DNA of 28,490 nt from positions 1-28,490 of the IMG/VR virus record IMGVR_UViG_3300003322_000945; one strand, given 5' to 3'. The notes under the pieces were generated by a model that made no database searches, was not told the DNA's origin, and saw only the letters and a list, made by a program, of their open reading frames with translations. Of the stretch, positions 6,882 to 15,389 are shown piece by piece (within the stretch, counting starts at the first letter, position 1; each line of letters starts with the position of its first letter). The position numbers and the translations under genes are program-made. This DNA is from a virus.

Positions 6882-8549
6882 CTATTCTGACTGGTCCGAT
6901 TCTTTAGGAACTGGCGGTTTAACGGCCGGGGCCTCTATTTTTAGCTCCTTAGATTTTTTCAATTCCCTTGAAAATTGTTCCATATTTTCTATCGATCCAC
7001 CACCATCTAATTCCTCGGTGGCTTCTTCCAATGTAGTCAATGGCATAGCTTCCGCGGTTGAGCCCAGCTTTAAACGAACCGCCTGAACTTCTTTAAGCGG
7101 ATCAATATGAGGAACATTAGCCCCTGTAAACCTTGCTCGTAAGTACGCACGCATAATCATCCATTTATCTGTCATCCAAGCCAAAATAAAACCAGGTGCT
7201 TGAATAACATTTTGAATGACCATTAAGAAAAACCAGAACGCATATATATGCTTTTCGAATTGATTTGAAAATGACTTGCGTCTTACCTTCAAGGTATGAC
7301 TCCAATCCTGTATAGCTGCACGGCTGGCAGAATAATTTGAATCGTATAGTGACATAGCAACATTCGGAGGTATACCAACACAAGCACAAACTATATTTAT
7401 ATTCACAGTATAGAAGTCCTTAAAGTATAATTCATTCTTTGTTTCCAGTGCTTTCAATGTTGACTCTATAGGCATATTGAAAGTTTGTTTTCCTGTGGTT
7501 GCTGCTATATTTCCGGCCAGTTGCTGCAACTGATCATCCGTTGGGAAATTTACTTTGTTCGCATTGTTATATCCCATAGCTGCCGCCATTTGCTGTACCA
7601 ATGGATTCTCCCCATCAGATCCTAAACCATGTTCGATAAAATATGCAATCTTCGCGCGCTCCTCTGCGCTACCAACTGTAGCTTCCTTGTAGCGTTCTAA
7701 TTTTTTTATTGTTTCAAGAACTACAGCGATGAGTGGTATACCTCTATGCGTGTCGAGTCGGTATTTATTACCATAAACCAAAAACGCCATCACCAATCCA
7801 GTCTCAGTTCCTCGCGCCTGAATTCTTTCATACTTTGTAATATCACCTGGCTTTATAATATAATATGCTATATGCTCATTCGATGGCGACAATTCAATCC
7901 CATTTTCAATCCTGTTACCATTTGCCAAAACCTGAGCATATATTTCGTTACCACCCTGCGGAGACCTAACATGCGCTCCATCGATCAACTGAATCGTTGG
8001 TATATCATTTTCATTTCTCAGTACAACCAGAACATCACCACCAACAATTGCATTCACAAACGCTGTCAATGATTGTTCGTTTTTGGTGTTCATTCTCGCG
8101 TGGTCAGACTCAGTTGATTCAGCATATAAATTGTAGAATGCTTCAACATTCTCGCTAAACTCAGTCGAATCTATTTCTATCCCTAATTGACTTAGTACTT
8201 TCTGACTCGGTTCAGCCTGCAGTTTCAACCCACTACCAATAACCCACGTTGCATATCGGCTTATTATTGTCTGAGTTATTTCGCTCTCCAAATATGACTG
8301 CCAAGATCTGACGCGTAATAATTGATAATTAGGGAGATATGATTTGGCGGGACCAACCCCACCAAATTCCTTTTCACCATCAAATGAATGGGTCCACAAT
8401 ATTCGTGATACACCGTATCCGGTTGACGCATGCTTTTGCGGGTGAATATTAGGCGCTGAATTCTTGACCATATTTTGCCCGAATGTGCCCGCGCGCATGT
8501 GCTTAATTAACCTTTCCTCAGATTCTGATAGTGTTTTAATGGCAGCCAT
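6882..8549 (-). CDS. portal protein, lambda-type
   Basis: The product is 555 residues from the ATG at 8549. The frame extends to a TTG at 8567, but the ATG has the better context. The N-terminal half shows the lambda-type portal pattern: W-THSFDGE, LPNYQLLRVRSWQSYLE (cf. the LR.RSRdL motif) and YATWVIGSGLKLQAEP. The middle carries IQLIDGAHVRSP and RGIPLIAVVLETIKKL, and the stem and clip region contains YSASRAAIQDW. The C-terminus has PHIDPLKEVQAVRLKLG, the family hallmark. Portals form the dodecameric ring through which DNA enters and leaves the head. It overlaps the gpW-like gene by 14 bases and precedes the protease, as in lambda (W-B-C). Confidence 0.92.
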   Translation of the reverse strand: MAAIKTLSESEERLIKHMRAGTFGQNMVKNSAPNIHPQKHASTGYGVSRILWTHSFDGEKEFGGVGPAKSYLPNYQLLRVRSWQSYLESEITQTIISRYATWVIGSGLKLQAEPSQKVLSQLGIEIDSTEFSENVEAFYNLYAESTESDHARMNTKNEQSLTAFVNAIVGGDVLVVLRNENDIPTIQLIDGAHVRSPQGGNEIYAQVLANGNRIENGIELSPSNEHIAYYIIKPGDITKYERIQARGTETGLVMAFLVYGNKYRLDTHRGIPLIAVVLETIKKLERYKEATVGSAEERAKIAYFIEHGLGSDGENPLVQQMAAAMGYNNANKVNFPTDDQLQQLAGNIAATTGKQTFNMPIESTLKALETKNELYFKDFYTVNINIVCACVGIPPNVAMSLYDSNYSASRAAIQDWSHTLKVRRKSFSNQFEKHIYAFWFFLMVIQNVIQAPGFILAWMTDKWMIMRAYLRARFTGANVPHIDPLKEVQAVRLKLGSTAEAMPLTTLEEATEELDGGGSIENMEQFSRELKKSKELKIEAPAVKPPVPKESDQSE

Positions 8550-8844
8550 TGAATGTCTCTTTATCAACCAATCTTGTCATCCGGCCCATCTTCTGATTGA
8601 CCAGTTTATTTTTTATAATGTTCCAACTGTCGTACGCCTTCATAACAGATGAAGCATCTCGATATGATGTTGAAATTATAGTTTTACCGTCATTTAGTGA
8701 GTATTGCGAAATATCGCTATTATTCTCTGCAACCTGTTGAGCGACTATCAATAAAGCCGCTTGTATTGCTTCTATGGCCGCAATTTTATCCTTGATAGAT
8801 TTGCATGTGCCTACGAACTCACTGGCTGTCTTGTAGATGAACAT
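8536..8844 (-). CDS. small gpW-like protein upstream of portal
   Basis: The 102-residue helical protein has no membrane segment. Its middle (YSLNDGKTIISTSYRD) resembles the beta-hairpin of small head-tail joining proteins, flanked by helices (KIAAIEAIQAALLIVAQQV and DSWNIIKNKLV). In lambda-like heads a small protein, gpW, is encoded directly upstream of the portal and plugs it after packaging. The same location and 14-base overlap with the portal are seen here. The link to gpW is by position and rough shape, and sequence evidence alone would not prove it. Confidence 0.5.
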   Translation of the reverse strand: MFIYKTASEFVGTCKSIKDKIAAIEAIQAALLIVAQQVAENNSDISQYSLNDGKTIISTSYRDASSVMKAYDSWNIIKNKLVNQKMGRMTRLVDKETFNGCH

Positions 8845-8857
8845 AGGCCAAATCTAA

Positions 8858-9388
8858 TCATAAAGTTTTTATTTCATCAATCTTAGAGCCGCTTATGTCT
8901 GCAGTTGAGGGCTGTGCCGGTATCCCAATACCTGGCGTTGGTGTTGATGGCGGGCCAGTCGCTGCGGTTGCGTGCATGTGTGCATTAAAAGCGTCTACCA
9001 ATTTATTATGGTCTTCTTTCAACGCATTAAATCCTGATTCCAATTCCTGATACCGGACCATGTTTTTCGTATTGCCACCGATCTCAATCGTACCATCATT
9101 TTTCAACCAGACACTAATTTTTAAATCTCCCTCTTTATCGGTAGAGAACAATCGTATTTCCCCGACCGCTGCCAGTTGGTTTACATTCAAATATCCTATT
9201 ACAAAGGTTTTCCCCTTAACTGATGTTTGGGCATATATCGCAATCATATCTTTCACTGGATTACTATCTATACCAAAAGGGGATGCCTCTTTACCAGTTT
9301 GAACATCGCGACTGCCAAGCCCGAGCACCTTCACAATTCTATGCTTTAGCTTATCGAACTCAGTTGATATTACTTTTCTCGTGAACAT
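8858..9388 (-). CDS. baseplate spike protein, Mu gp45 / gpV-like
   Basis: The 176-residue protein shows the spike layout. An OB-fold-like region covers about residues 10-80 (FGIDSNPVKDMIAIYAQT, then KTFVIGYLNVNQLAAVGEIRLFS). A short beta-helix-like segment follows (LKISVWLKNDGTIEIGG, 89-105), then a helix (residues 112-135) and a Pro/Thr/Gly-rich tip. A His-x-His pair (H137, H139) occurs just before the tip; such pairs bind iron in some phage spike tips, but whether they do here is inference. The protein would form the trimeric membrane-piercing needle under the tail tube. It lies two bases from the gp44-like hub gene and follows gpN and gp44, the order known from Mu. Confidence 0.75.
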   Translation of the reverse strand: MFTRKVISTEFDKLKHRIVKVLGLGSRDVQTGKEASPFGIDSNPVKDMIAIYAQTSVKGKTFVIGYLNVNQLAAVGEIRLFSTDKEGDLKISVWLKNDGTIEIGGNTKNMVRYQELESGFNALKEDHNKLVDAFNAHMHATAATGPPSTPTPGIGIPAQPSTADISGSKIDEIKTL

Positions 9389-9390
9389 TT

Positions 9391-10461
9391 TTAATGCAGG
9401 TTGATACCCTTAAATAAATACTCAGGTGTTCGGTCATTATAAACTTCCGGCAGGCAACATGTGAGAGTTGCCACCATGGATTTATTATCACCCTCTAAAC
9501 TTATTTCCTCGATAAACCAAGTAGATTTTTTATACAGGTATATTTTTGGATTACGGACAGAAATAACGCTATTGGGCTTTATACATTTACCATTTATCTC
9601 CCATCGATCTGTTGTAATCACCAACCTTAAATTTTTCAATTCAGAGGCTAATGCCATTCTTGCGGCCTTCTCTGTATCTATGTCAGTTCCTGAATTTTGT
9701 ATTATAACTTTTGGTCTATATACTGAATTTATTACATAAGGATTTCTAATAGTATATTCCCCCTCATTACCACCATCTGTATCTGGCTCTTTTAGCACTG
9801 TAATGTGAGAGTGCATCCCTTGTCCATTAAACGAAAATCCCATTTTAGTAAATGGAATTGAGTTTTCATCCTGAGTATCAAATGTAATTATCGATGGACC
9901 ATTTGTTCTTGCCCGCGTGAAAACTAAATTACCCTTTGCATTATGGCTTACTACTATATTTTTCTGACTTGCCAAACTTGTTATATAATCCTTAATTGTA
10001 GATGATGCCTCTGCGGTAGTCTCATCAAAAATCTCATCCATCTCCTTAGAAACAGCGCTGTCAACAACCATTGAAATACCGAAAGGTTTTATAAGTTTTT
10101 GTGCAATCTCACGCAAACTCAATCCATCAGATTGCAATGGATATAAGCTAGTTGGTATATTACAATCTTCCAAAACACCAGGTAAAGAATATCCACCTAT
10201 TGAAACCAACTCTCTAACATTTTGATCTGAAAAACCTTCTGATAATATATTACCAGTAAATAAAAGTTCTCCATTATGTTCAAGTGTACAGATGTGATAA
10301 TGACCTATACAGTATAACTCTTTATGTTCTGTATTATTTGGATCAAAATAACCACTAAAAGAAAATGCAGATGCTATACTATCATATCGAAGATTCAAAG
10401 CAATCCTACTGAACAACTCAACGCGCCTGTTCCTGATTCGATCATTTATCTTTAATATCAT
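9391..10461 (-). CDS. baseplate hub protein, Mu gp44 (gpP / late control D)-like
   Basis: The 356-residue protein fits the gp44/gpD hub family. The N-terminal region has IASAFSFSGYFDP and CIGHYHICTLEHNGELLFTGNIL, the strand-rich first domain. The middle carries the typical LREIAQKLIKPFGISMVVD helix-strand segment and SLASQKNIVVSHNAKGNLVF (the segment that reads 'a..r.ili..d..G.lv..r' in the family). It ends with TWFIEEISLEGDNKSMVATLTC. The hub closes the tail tube and carries the spike. Its ATG overlaps the stop of the gpN-like gene (ATGA), and the spike gene follows after two bases. Confidence 0.75.
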   Translation of the reverse strand: MILKINDRIRNRRVELFSRIALNLRYDSIASAFSFSGYFDPNNTEHKELYCIGHYHICTLEHNGELLFTGNILSEGFSDQNVRELVSIGGYSLPGVLEDCNIPTSLYPLQSDGLSLREIAQKLIKPFGISMVVDSAVSKEMDEIFDETTAEASSTIKDYITSLASQKNIVVSHNAKGNLVFTRARTNGPSIITFDTQDENSIPFTKMGFSFNGQGMHSHITVLKEPDTDGGNEGEYTIRNPYVINSVYRPKVIIQNSGTDIDTEKAARMALASELKNLRLVITTDRWEINGKCIKPNSVISVRNPKIYLYKKSTWFIEEISLEGDNKSMVATLTCCLPEVYNDRTPEYLFKGINLH

Positions 10462-11687
10462 ATATAGTATATTATTTTTCTCCCCTTTCGAATCGATAAC
10501 ACCTCATTCAATCCTATATTATTTTGACTAATGAATTGTTCCAAGTTCGCATTAGCCTCATCAATACCATAAAATCTATGTGTTAAAAGAACTGCATTTG
10601 AATCATCCTCCAATAATATAGTTCTCTCCTGCTTTCCATCTATAGCTATATCAAACAAATTAGATATAGCAAAATCAACAAGGTCTGCGAGAGACTGCAT
10701 AGAACCATGATCCGGAATATAACTATCAACAGATGCTCCATTTTCACTCTGCATTGAATCCAAGTCAGATATATATGTATTATAAGAACTGGTTATTTTT
10801 TCGATAACATTAACAACATCAGTTCTATTTCTGTAATCACCTTCTTGCGGCTGCGATGAAGCAACTACCATTGCTGACATTAACGCTCCAATATTATTTT
10901 CAAATATTCTCTTTTGAGAGTATGAAATTATTGATGGTATACTTACCCTCAAAGTATTAAACTGAGTTATCAAAAGATCAATTCTGTTCTGCACACTATC
11001 CGCAAAAAATGCCGGGGCATTAATAACCGCCTGCAATGCTGTTATAGCATCAAGTGGATCATTGGTCGCCTCAATTATTTTTGAGTTAGCGTTTCGAAAA
11101 GCATTAAAGTAATTCTCTGCATCGAGCGTTAGTTTTACTTTCTTCTTACCAACATTATATACCGTGTCGTTATTACTGTTAAGGTTTGCTACATCTGACG
11201 TTGATGGTATAACATCTGTAGCGAATGAATTCGAAAATACTGCATTTACATTCTCGTGGTCGGATAATATTTTATCCTTAGGGTCAATCGATGTTCGCGG
11301 CCTCACATCTGTTATTGTCTCTATAACTGACGCCGTCACCTTGGTGTAGTTCATCGATGTTTCATTATCAAAATTCACCGTTAATGGAGTCACCGTTAAA
11401 GTCCCATATAACGGGTGAATCAAAGTCCAATCGCGTGGGTCATCTGCAGACCGTTTAAAATCCAATGAATCATCTAAATGAAACTCCCCCTGAAAGTATA
11501 TTTCAACGTTATACATCATTCCTTTTGGGCGGGATCTCTTTGCTAATGTCCCATCAGTATCAGGGAATTCAAATTGTGCAACATTATATTCTTGTGTTCG
11601 GCTGGCATTCTTCCATAATACACTGAACTCTACACCGTCCCCGGTGCGAATTATGAGGTTATTGTTGTACTTCTGTATCCAGCTCAT
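10458..11687 (-). CDS. DNA circularization / baseplate protein, Mu gpN-like
   Basis: The 409-residue product has the conserved gpN N-terminal domain. GVEFSVLWKNASRTQEYNV is followed by EFPDTDGTLAKRSRPKG, then YNVEIYFQGEFHLDDSLDF and DWTLIHPLYGTLTVTPLTVN. This is the family pattern of a '...G...v.HeyP....p..ED.G.....y.v...' domain, adapted here. The remainder is helical and less conserved (residues 150-350), with TVYNVGKKKVKLTLDAENYFNAFRN as a long helix. In Mu, gpN belongs to the baseplate between tape measure and hub; the name DNA circularization is historical. It is coupled by ATGA on both sides, to the tail-completion-like gene upstream and to the hub gene downstream. Confidence 0.72.
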   Translation of the reverse strand: MSWIQKYNNNLIIRTGDGVEFSVLWKNASRTQEYNVAQFEFPDTDGTLAKRSRPKGMMYNVEIYFQGEFHLDDSLDFKRSADDPRDWTLIHPLYGTLTVTPLTVNFDNETSMNYTKVTASVIETITDVRPRTSIDPKDKILSDHENVNAVFSNSFATDVIPSTSDVANLNSNNDTVYNVGKKKVKLTLDAENYFNAFRNANSKIIEATNDPLDAITALQAVINAPAFFADSVQNRIDLLITQFNTLRVSIPSIISYSQKRIFENNIGALMSAMVVASSQPQEGDYRNRTDVVNVIEKITSSYNTYISDLDSMQSENGASVDSYIPDHGSMQSLADLVDFAISNLFDIAIDGKQERTILLEDDSNAVLLTHRFYGIDEANANLEQFISQNNIGLNEVLSIRKGRKIIYYI

Positions 11688-12388
11688 TTTTTTCTGATTC
11701 GATCGATTTGTTTTTCGGCCTGCTTGTAATATATCTTACTCAACTCCTCAGCGCTTTTCTCTGTTGCCGTCTGCATAAACTCCGTTTTTGAAACGGACAC
11801 ATCGCGCCCTTTATCATAAGAAAACAGAGGTGTTAATTTAAAATCTCTGCCGTCATTCTTAACCCTGAAAAGAGTTTGCTTTTCGTTGTTCCCCAACACA
11901 AAGCCTCCCTTACCTGCTTTTGAAACAGCATGCGTAAATTTCTGCTTCGCGGTCTTCCCCTCCATGGTATTCGCATTGACCACGTTTTTTATTTTAGATA
12001 TCCTGTTGCTCGGGCGAACCTGGCTATTGTGTGTGTTTCCTGAGCGGGCTGTATCCATTGGTATAAATGATCTCCCATCAATCTCCCCGCCATGCTCCTG
12101 CGCTTCTAAATCTTTTACAGCCTGATCATCGCCAATGAACCCAACTACCGCCTCCATGCTTCCTATATCGAATCCTTTGGCTTTATCCACACTACTTTTC
12201 GACTTAAAGAAATTCTCTTTACGAACAATAAATGCATCATCTGCAGCCTCTGGCATGGTGTGCATTTTAACATCAAATGCCGCCCCGTTTAATGTCTCCC
12301 GGACCGCAACAGGCAATGCGGAACGATGCATTTTCTCCAATTGATTGGTAAAAACTACAGCGGCATCATTGTTTATATCGAATATCAT
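11684..12388 (-). CDS. putative tail completion / minor tail protein (GpZ-like)
   Basis: The 234-residue protein begins with a helix in which LPVAVRETLNGAAFDVK (residues 25-41) matches the pattern 'lP.a.r.aLN.tA.d.k' seen in lambda gpZ-type minor tail and related completion proteins. The rest is basic and polar, with no membrane segment or catalytic motif, and the C-terminus (EELSKIYYKQAEKQIDRIRKK) is a charged helix. It is coupled by ATGA to the gpN-like gene. It is the first gene after the divergent region shared with the plus-strand lipoprotein, so its own promoter may lie there. The role is tentative and based on one motif. Confidence 0.5.
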   Translation of the reverse strand: MIFDINNDAAVVFTNQLEKMHRSALPVAVRETLNGAAFDVKMHTMPEAADDAFIVRKENFFKSKSSVDKAKGFDIGSMEAVVGFIGDDQAVKDLEAQEHGGEIDGRSFIPMDTARSGNTHNSQVRPSNRISKIKNVVNANTMEGKTAKQKFTHAVSKAGKGGFVLGNNEKQTLFRVKNDGRDFKLTPLFSYDKGRDVSVSKTEFMQTATEKSAEELSKIYYKQAEKQIDRIRKK

Positions 12389-12476
12389 GAATCAAATATA
12401 TGTAAAAATAGGGGTGTTTTTAAGGGTTACTATTGTATTGTTTTTAAAATACAAACAATATTTATAACTTAGCCGC
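12389..12476. promoter_or_regulatory. divergent intergenic region with a dyad
   Basis: This 88-base AT-rich region separates the minus-strand tail gene from the plus-strand lipoprotein. It holds a perfect 7-bp inverted repeat, ATTGTTT at 12437-12443 and AAACAAT at 12453-12459 with a 9-base centre, which suits a repressor or regulator site. TATATTTG on the minus strand (12393-12400) matches the -7 consensus and lies four bases from the ATG at 12388. No clear -33 element is seen for either direction. Confidence 0.4.
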
Positions 12477-12962
12477 ATGAAAAAGATAATAATCCCAATT
12501 GCATTCTTACTGTCTGGCTGTTTTTCTACTATAATGGATGATGATTATTCCAACATTGACAGTAACCTTCTGCCTTACGTAGAATCATTTATTAATGAGG
12601 CTAAGATTAGAGGAATTGATATATATCCTGATAATCTAAAGGTTAATTTTGGATGCCTTAATGGAGAGGCTGAGGGACGTACCCTTTATGAAACATCATC
12701 CATAATAATCGATTCATCATCAAATGCCTGGAAATCTGGAATGCGCGAGCAATTAGTATTTCATGAGTTGGGGCATCTACTTTTAAATCGCGGTCATGAT
12801 AATAATTTTTATGAATCAAAGCCATTCAACATCTGTAAAAGTATAATGAGTTCAAATGATTCACCGTACTATGAAAAAAAATATTCGTTCAGACGTGAAT
12901 ATTACATTAATGAATTATTCAATCCGAACGAACCTAAACCGAGTTGGATAAGTGACTTTTAG
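12477..12962 (+). CDS. lipoprotein with zinc metallopeptidase motif
   Basis: The 161-residue protein is the only plus-strand gene in the window. It starts with a lipoprotein signal (KK, hydrophobic core, lipobox LLSG followed by Cys15). Residues 96-107 read HELGHLLLNRGH: an HExxH zinc site with a third His seven residues after the second, followed by SIM at 122-124, which recalls the Met-turn of metzincin-like proteases. The spacing to the third ligand is longer by one residue than the classic HExxHxxGxxH. The product would be a lipid-anchored periplasmic or surface peptidase. It lies antisense within the tail operon, and its stop overlaps the convergent neighbour by four bases. Nothing suggests a virion part; I infer a moron acting on the host envelope, or lysis assistance. 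Confidence 0.75.
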   Translation: MKKIIIPIAFLLSGCFSTIMDDDYSNIDSNLLPYVESFINEAKIRGIDIYPDNLKVNFGCLNGEAEGRTLYETSSIIIDSSSNAWKSGMREQLVFHELGHLLLNRGHDNNFYESKPFNICKSIMSSNDSPYYEKKYSFRREYYINELFNPNEPKPSWISDF

Positions 12963-13504
12963 TCTGCCGTGTATCTGATTACGATAAAGCCTCTATTTGA
13001 TCCACCTGAAAAAAGCACATCATCATACTGTCCACCTGTCTTTCTGAATATCCTGATACCTGTTGATGTTAATGCAAAAGATCCATCCAATGTTGGTGAT
13101 GCTACTCCACGGCTAAATATCGATGAAAGTTCAGTTCCTCCATCTATACGTATGAATATACTAATCTCTCTCACTTTAGATGCGTCTATTCCGGTTGCAA
13201 CCAAAACATCATCGGTTGTCTGCATATCCCAAGCGCCTATATTTATAACCTTTGTTTTCAGGCCACCCATTAATGCAATCAATGCCTCCCAATATTGAAA
13301 TCCTGAGTATTCATTTTCAGGCATTCCATTCGCAGGCACACCACCTTCAGATAAAAGTTTCTCGAAAAATTGGTGTTGATCACCGCAGGTTTCCTCATTT
13401 ACGGGCGTGCCGTTACCGGTTCCGTTATCGTCTCTTACCCTACCAAATGGATAATCTGAATCCGGTGCAATTACGTTTGGTTTCGATGCTAATGAACGTG
13501 CCAT
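12959..13504 (-). CDS. probable tail-tip or fibre-associated protein
   Basis: The 181-residue protein follows the gp48-like gene by five bases, where Mu-type phages place fibre or fibre-attachment genes. The N-terminal region has a polar Gly/Asn-rich stretch (SDYPFGRVRDDNGTGNGTPV) followed by DQHQFFEKLL and the EYSGFQYWEALIALMGG helix. The C-terminal half is beta-rich (KVREISIFIRIDGG, then TGIRIFRKTGG and RGFIVIRYTAD), like a small jelly-roll or receptor-binding head. It has no signal peptide or enzyme motif. The assignment is by position and composition only. Confidence 0.5.
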   Translation of the reverse strand: MARSLASKPNVIAPDSDYPFGRVRDDNGTGNGTPVNEETCGDQHQFFEKLLSEGGVPANGMPENEYSGFQYWEALIALMGGLKTKVINIGAWDMQTTDDVLVATGIDASKVREISIFIRIDGGTELSSIFSRGVASPTLDGSFALTSTGIRIFRKTGGQYDDVLFSGGSNRGFIVIRYTAD

Positions 13505-13509
13505 TTTCT

Positions 13510-14217
13510 TTATATATAGTTTATGAATAAAAATCCAACAGTATCTGTTGCTTTTGTCTTTAATATCAACTGCCTGAACTCTGATTTTCTGTTTAATGGT
13601 ACTGTGGTAAAATCTCCAAGAATGGAGCCACCTATAAAAAATGTCCTCCTTAGGTTTGTGCCTATACTAAAATTCTTATCCAAATTTTCCTCAATCCGGT
13701 TAACAACCATGTTGCCATAATATGAACCATATTGAAATTGTCCATACTGAAATTGCCCATACTGCGGGGACACTGCCCCAACTCCGCCCGTTAAATCCAA
13801 CGGATTCTGAGTTGTATACCCTCCCATCCCATCCGGGAATCTATTTTCGTGGACAAAAACATTAAACCCCGCATCTTGTAACTGCTTCTCCAAAAATCTA
13901 TAATTCAGGCGCGCGGGTATGTTACCTGGATACTGCATCTTTCTGATTATAGCCGCTTTCCTATCAGCCAGAGAAACAGATGTGTTAGTTATTAACCCCA
14001 ATCTGCGCTCCCATACAGTGGCGTCATCATCTGAGAAATTATCGTTATCCGGAATCAGACTATCGAATACTGAAAGTAGATCATTATACGCTCTCACTTC
14101 ACTTTGTGCAAGCCCTTTATTCAATTGCTCGAAAAAAGATCCGGCAGCCATTTTAAAAACTCTACCTGTCGGGTATAGTTGCCGACTTAATTTCACTATG
14201 GTTGAAAGAGATATCAT
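13510..14217 (-). CDS. tail protein, Mu gp48 / YmfQ (DUF2313)-like
   Basis: The 235-residue protein has the family N-terminus: LSRQLYPTGRVFKM (the 'LLPpGraw' segment in the family), then FFEQLNKGLAQSEVRAYNDLLSVFDSLIPD and DATVWERRLGL with the 'L.dWE..lGL' pattern, followed by SLADRKAAIIRKM. These proteins sit at the baseplate periphery and link the gp47-type wedge to the tail fibre. The C-terminal half carries a short tandem repeat (YGQFQYGQFQYG) and a polar region ending the protein. It is coupled by ATGA to the baseplate J-like gene, the gp47-gp48 order of Mu. Confidence 0.8.
   Translation of the reverse strand: MISLSTIVKLSRQLYPTGRVFKMAAGSFFEQLNKGLAQSEVRAYNDLLSVFDSLIPDNDNFSDDDATVWERRLGLITNTSVSLADRKAAIIRKMQYPGNIPARLNYRFLEKQLQDAGFNVFVHENRFPDGMGGYTTQNPLDLTGGVGAVSPQYGQFQYGQFQYGSYYGNMVVNRIEENLDKNFSIGTNLRRTFFIGGSILGDFTTVPLNRKSEFRQLILKTKATDTVGFLFINYI
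13727..13769. repeat. 15-bp tandem repeat inside gp48-like gene
   Basis: Two near-identical 15-base units (13727-13741 and 13742-13756) and a partial third from 13757 all begin with CCATA. They encode the YGQFQ repeats on the minus strand. The units are in frame and differ at two positions. Confidence 0.85.
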
Positions 14218-15389
14218 GGGTACGTTACTGAGTCTAAGTGCCCAATATCGCCATTTAAAAACTGATATGTATTAACCGTTACACCGGCAACAGTTAATGT
14301 AACATCACTAAATAAAGCGCTCGGTTTAACCGATAGGATATCCGATATGATATGATTCTTATTGATCACATCTTTCTTTGATGCCAGTACATCCGCGCCA
14401 GCTACAAATGGCCGTGTTGTATTTACCCGTTCATTGATAGTATTAAATATCGCTGTCTTTTCATCGGCGGTAAAATCAACTGCATCCAAAATCTCTATAT
14501 CAATCATCTTCACTGTTACCGGTAAAAAATTCACAATCATTCCCATCGGCCGGCGCCCTCTTTGGTTGATTGGCTTTGTTGTGTCCGGATCCAACTCAAC
14601 AACATCCTCCACATCTGCCAACATTGATGGCGGTGGCGTCCCAAATCCATCTGTTGAATCCGCAACAGTAGCCTCTATGAATAAATTTATTTCCGCTGTA
14701 AACCCACTTCGCGCGAAAGGATATACACGCTCAACACCCTGCGCATCTGCAGCCCATATCCGATAGTCTCCAGGCGATCCACCATTTGGTTCTAATTGAT
14801 AGGCCTCTATTCCCTTTTGCCGGTAATCTTCTATTGATTCAGCATCCAATGGAGTTACAGTTTCCGAGTTGACAGTTACGATGCTATCCACATTTGCGAT
14901 CGGAGCGGTTGCAGTGAGTTGATCATTAATCAAAATTTTGCTTCCAGAACCGGCCGTTAAAGCCCTTATAGTTACACTATCTGATGTGGTCACCATCTCG
15001 TGCTCAACATCCAATATAAACAGCAAGCCCTGGTTTAAAGAATCATCATTACTCTTAAATGTGGTTTGCGCCGGTATTACTGCCCCGATAGTTCCGGTTA
15101 CGGTAACCGTATATTCACCTGCCTGCGCAGGAAAAGGATTACGACCTAACTTAACCCGGCCAAATCGTTCAAGTGTACCGCCAGATGATTCCGGATCCGC
15201 GCTATCGATAAATGAATTCTTCTGAACCTTACCGATAGCAACATAAAAAAGTTTCAATTTGGCGGCCTGTACCGCTGCAACAGCACGTAAAAATATTTTC
15301 CCGAAAAGCGGTATACTGACTTGCATCTCGCTTTCAAGATCATTCAAGATGCTATTGTATAGCTGGGTAAGGGTAGGTATTACAATCAT
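14214..15389 (-). CDS. baseplate J-like wedge protein, Mu gp47-like
   Basis: The 391-residue product matches baseplate J-type proteins. The N-terminus has LTQLYNSILNDLESEM and a helix leading into GGTLERFGRVKLGRNPFPAQAG, the family's 'dg..Ld..a...gv.R.pa..a.G' segment. Then come a strand-rich domain (GAVIPAQTTFKSND, TIRALTAGSGSK), the hallmark ESIEDYRQKGIEAYQLEPNGG-SPGDYRIWAADAQGVERVYPF segment, and a C-terminal domain that includes VTVKMIDIEIL. Such proteins form the wedge dimer that clamps the tail sheath and triggers contraction. It is coupled by ATGA to both neighbours, the gp46-like and gp48-like genes. Confidence 0.88.
   Translation of the reverse strand: MIVIPTLTQLYNSILNDLESEMQVSIPLFGKIFLRAVAAVQAAKLKLFYVAIGKVQKNSFIDSADPESSGGTLERFGRVKLGRNPFPAQAGEYTVTVTGTIGAVIPAQTTFKSNDDSLNQGLLFILDVEHEMVTTSDSVTIRALTAGSGSKILINDQLTATAPIANVDSIVTVNSETVTPLDAESIEDYRQKGIEAYQLEPNGGSPGDYRIWAADAQGVERVYPFARSGFTAEINLFIEATVADSTDGFGTPPPSMLADVEDVVELDPDTTKPINQRGRRPMGMIVNFLPVTVKMIDIEILDAVDFTADEKTAIFNTINERVNTTRPFVAGADVLASKKDVINKNHIISDILSVKPSALFSDVTLTVAGVTVNTYQFLNGDIGHLDSVTYP

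Noticed and set aside
13727-13769. Tandem repeats in the gp48-like gene as a CRISPR or phase-variable element
   Set aside because: The units are 15 bp, in frame and without spacers, so slippage cannot shift the frame and no array is formed.
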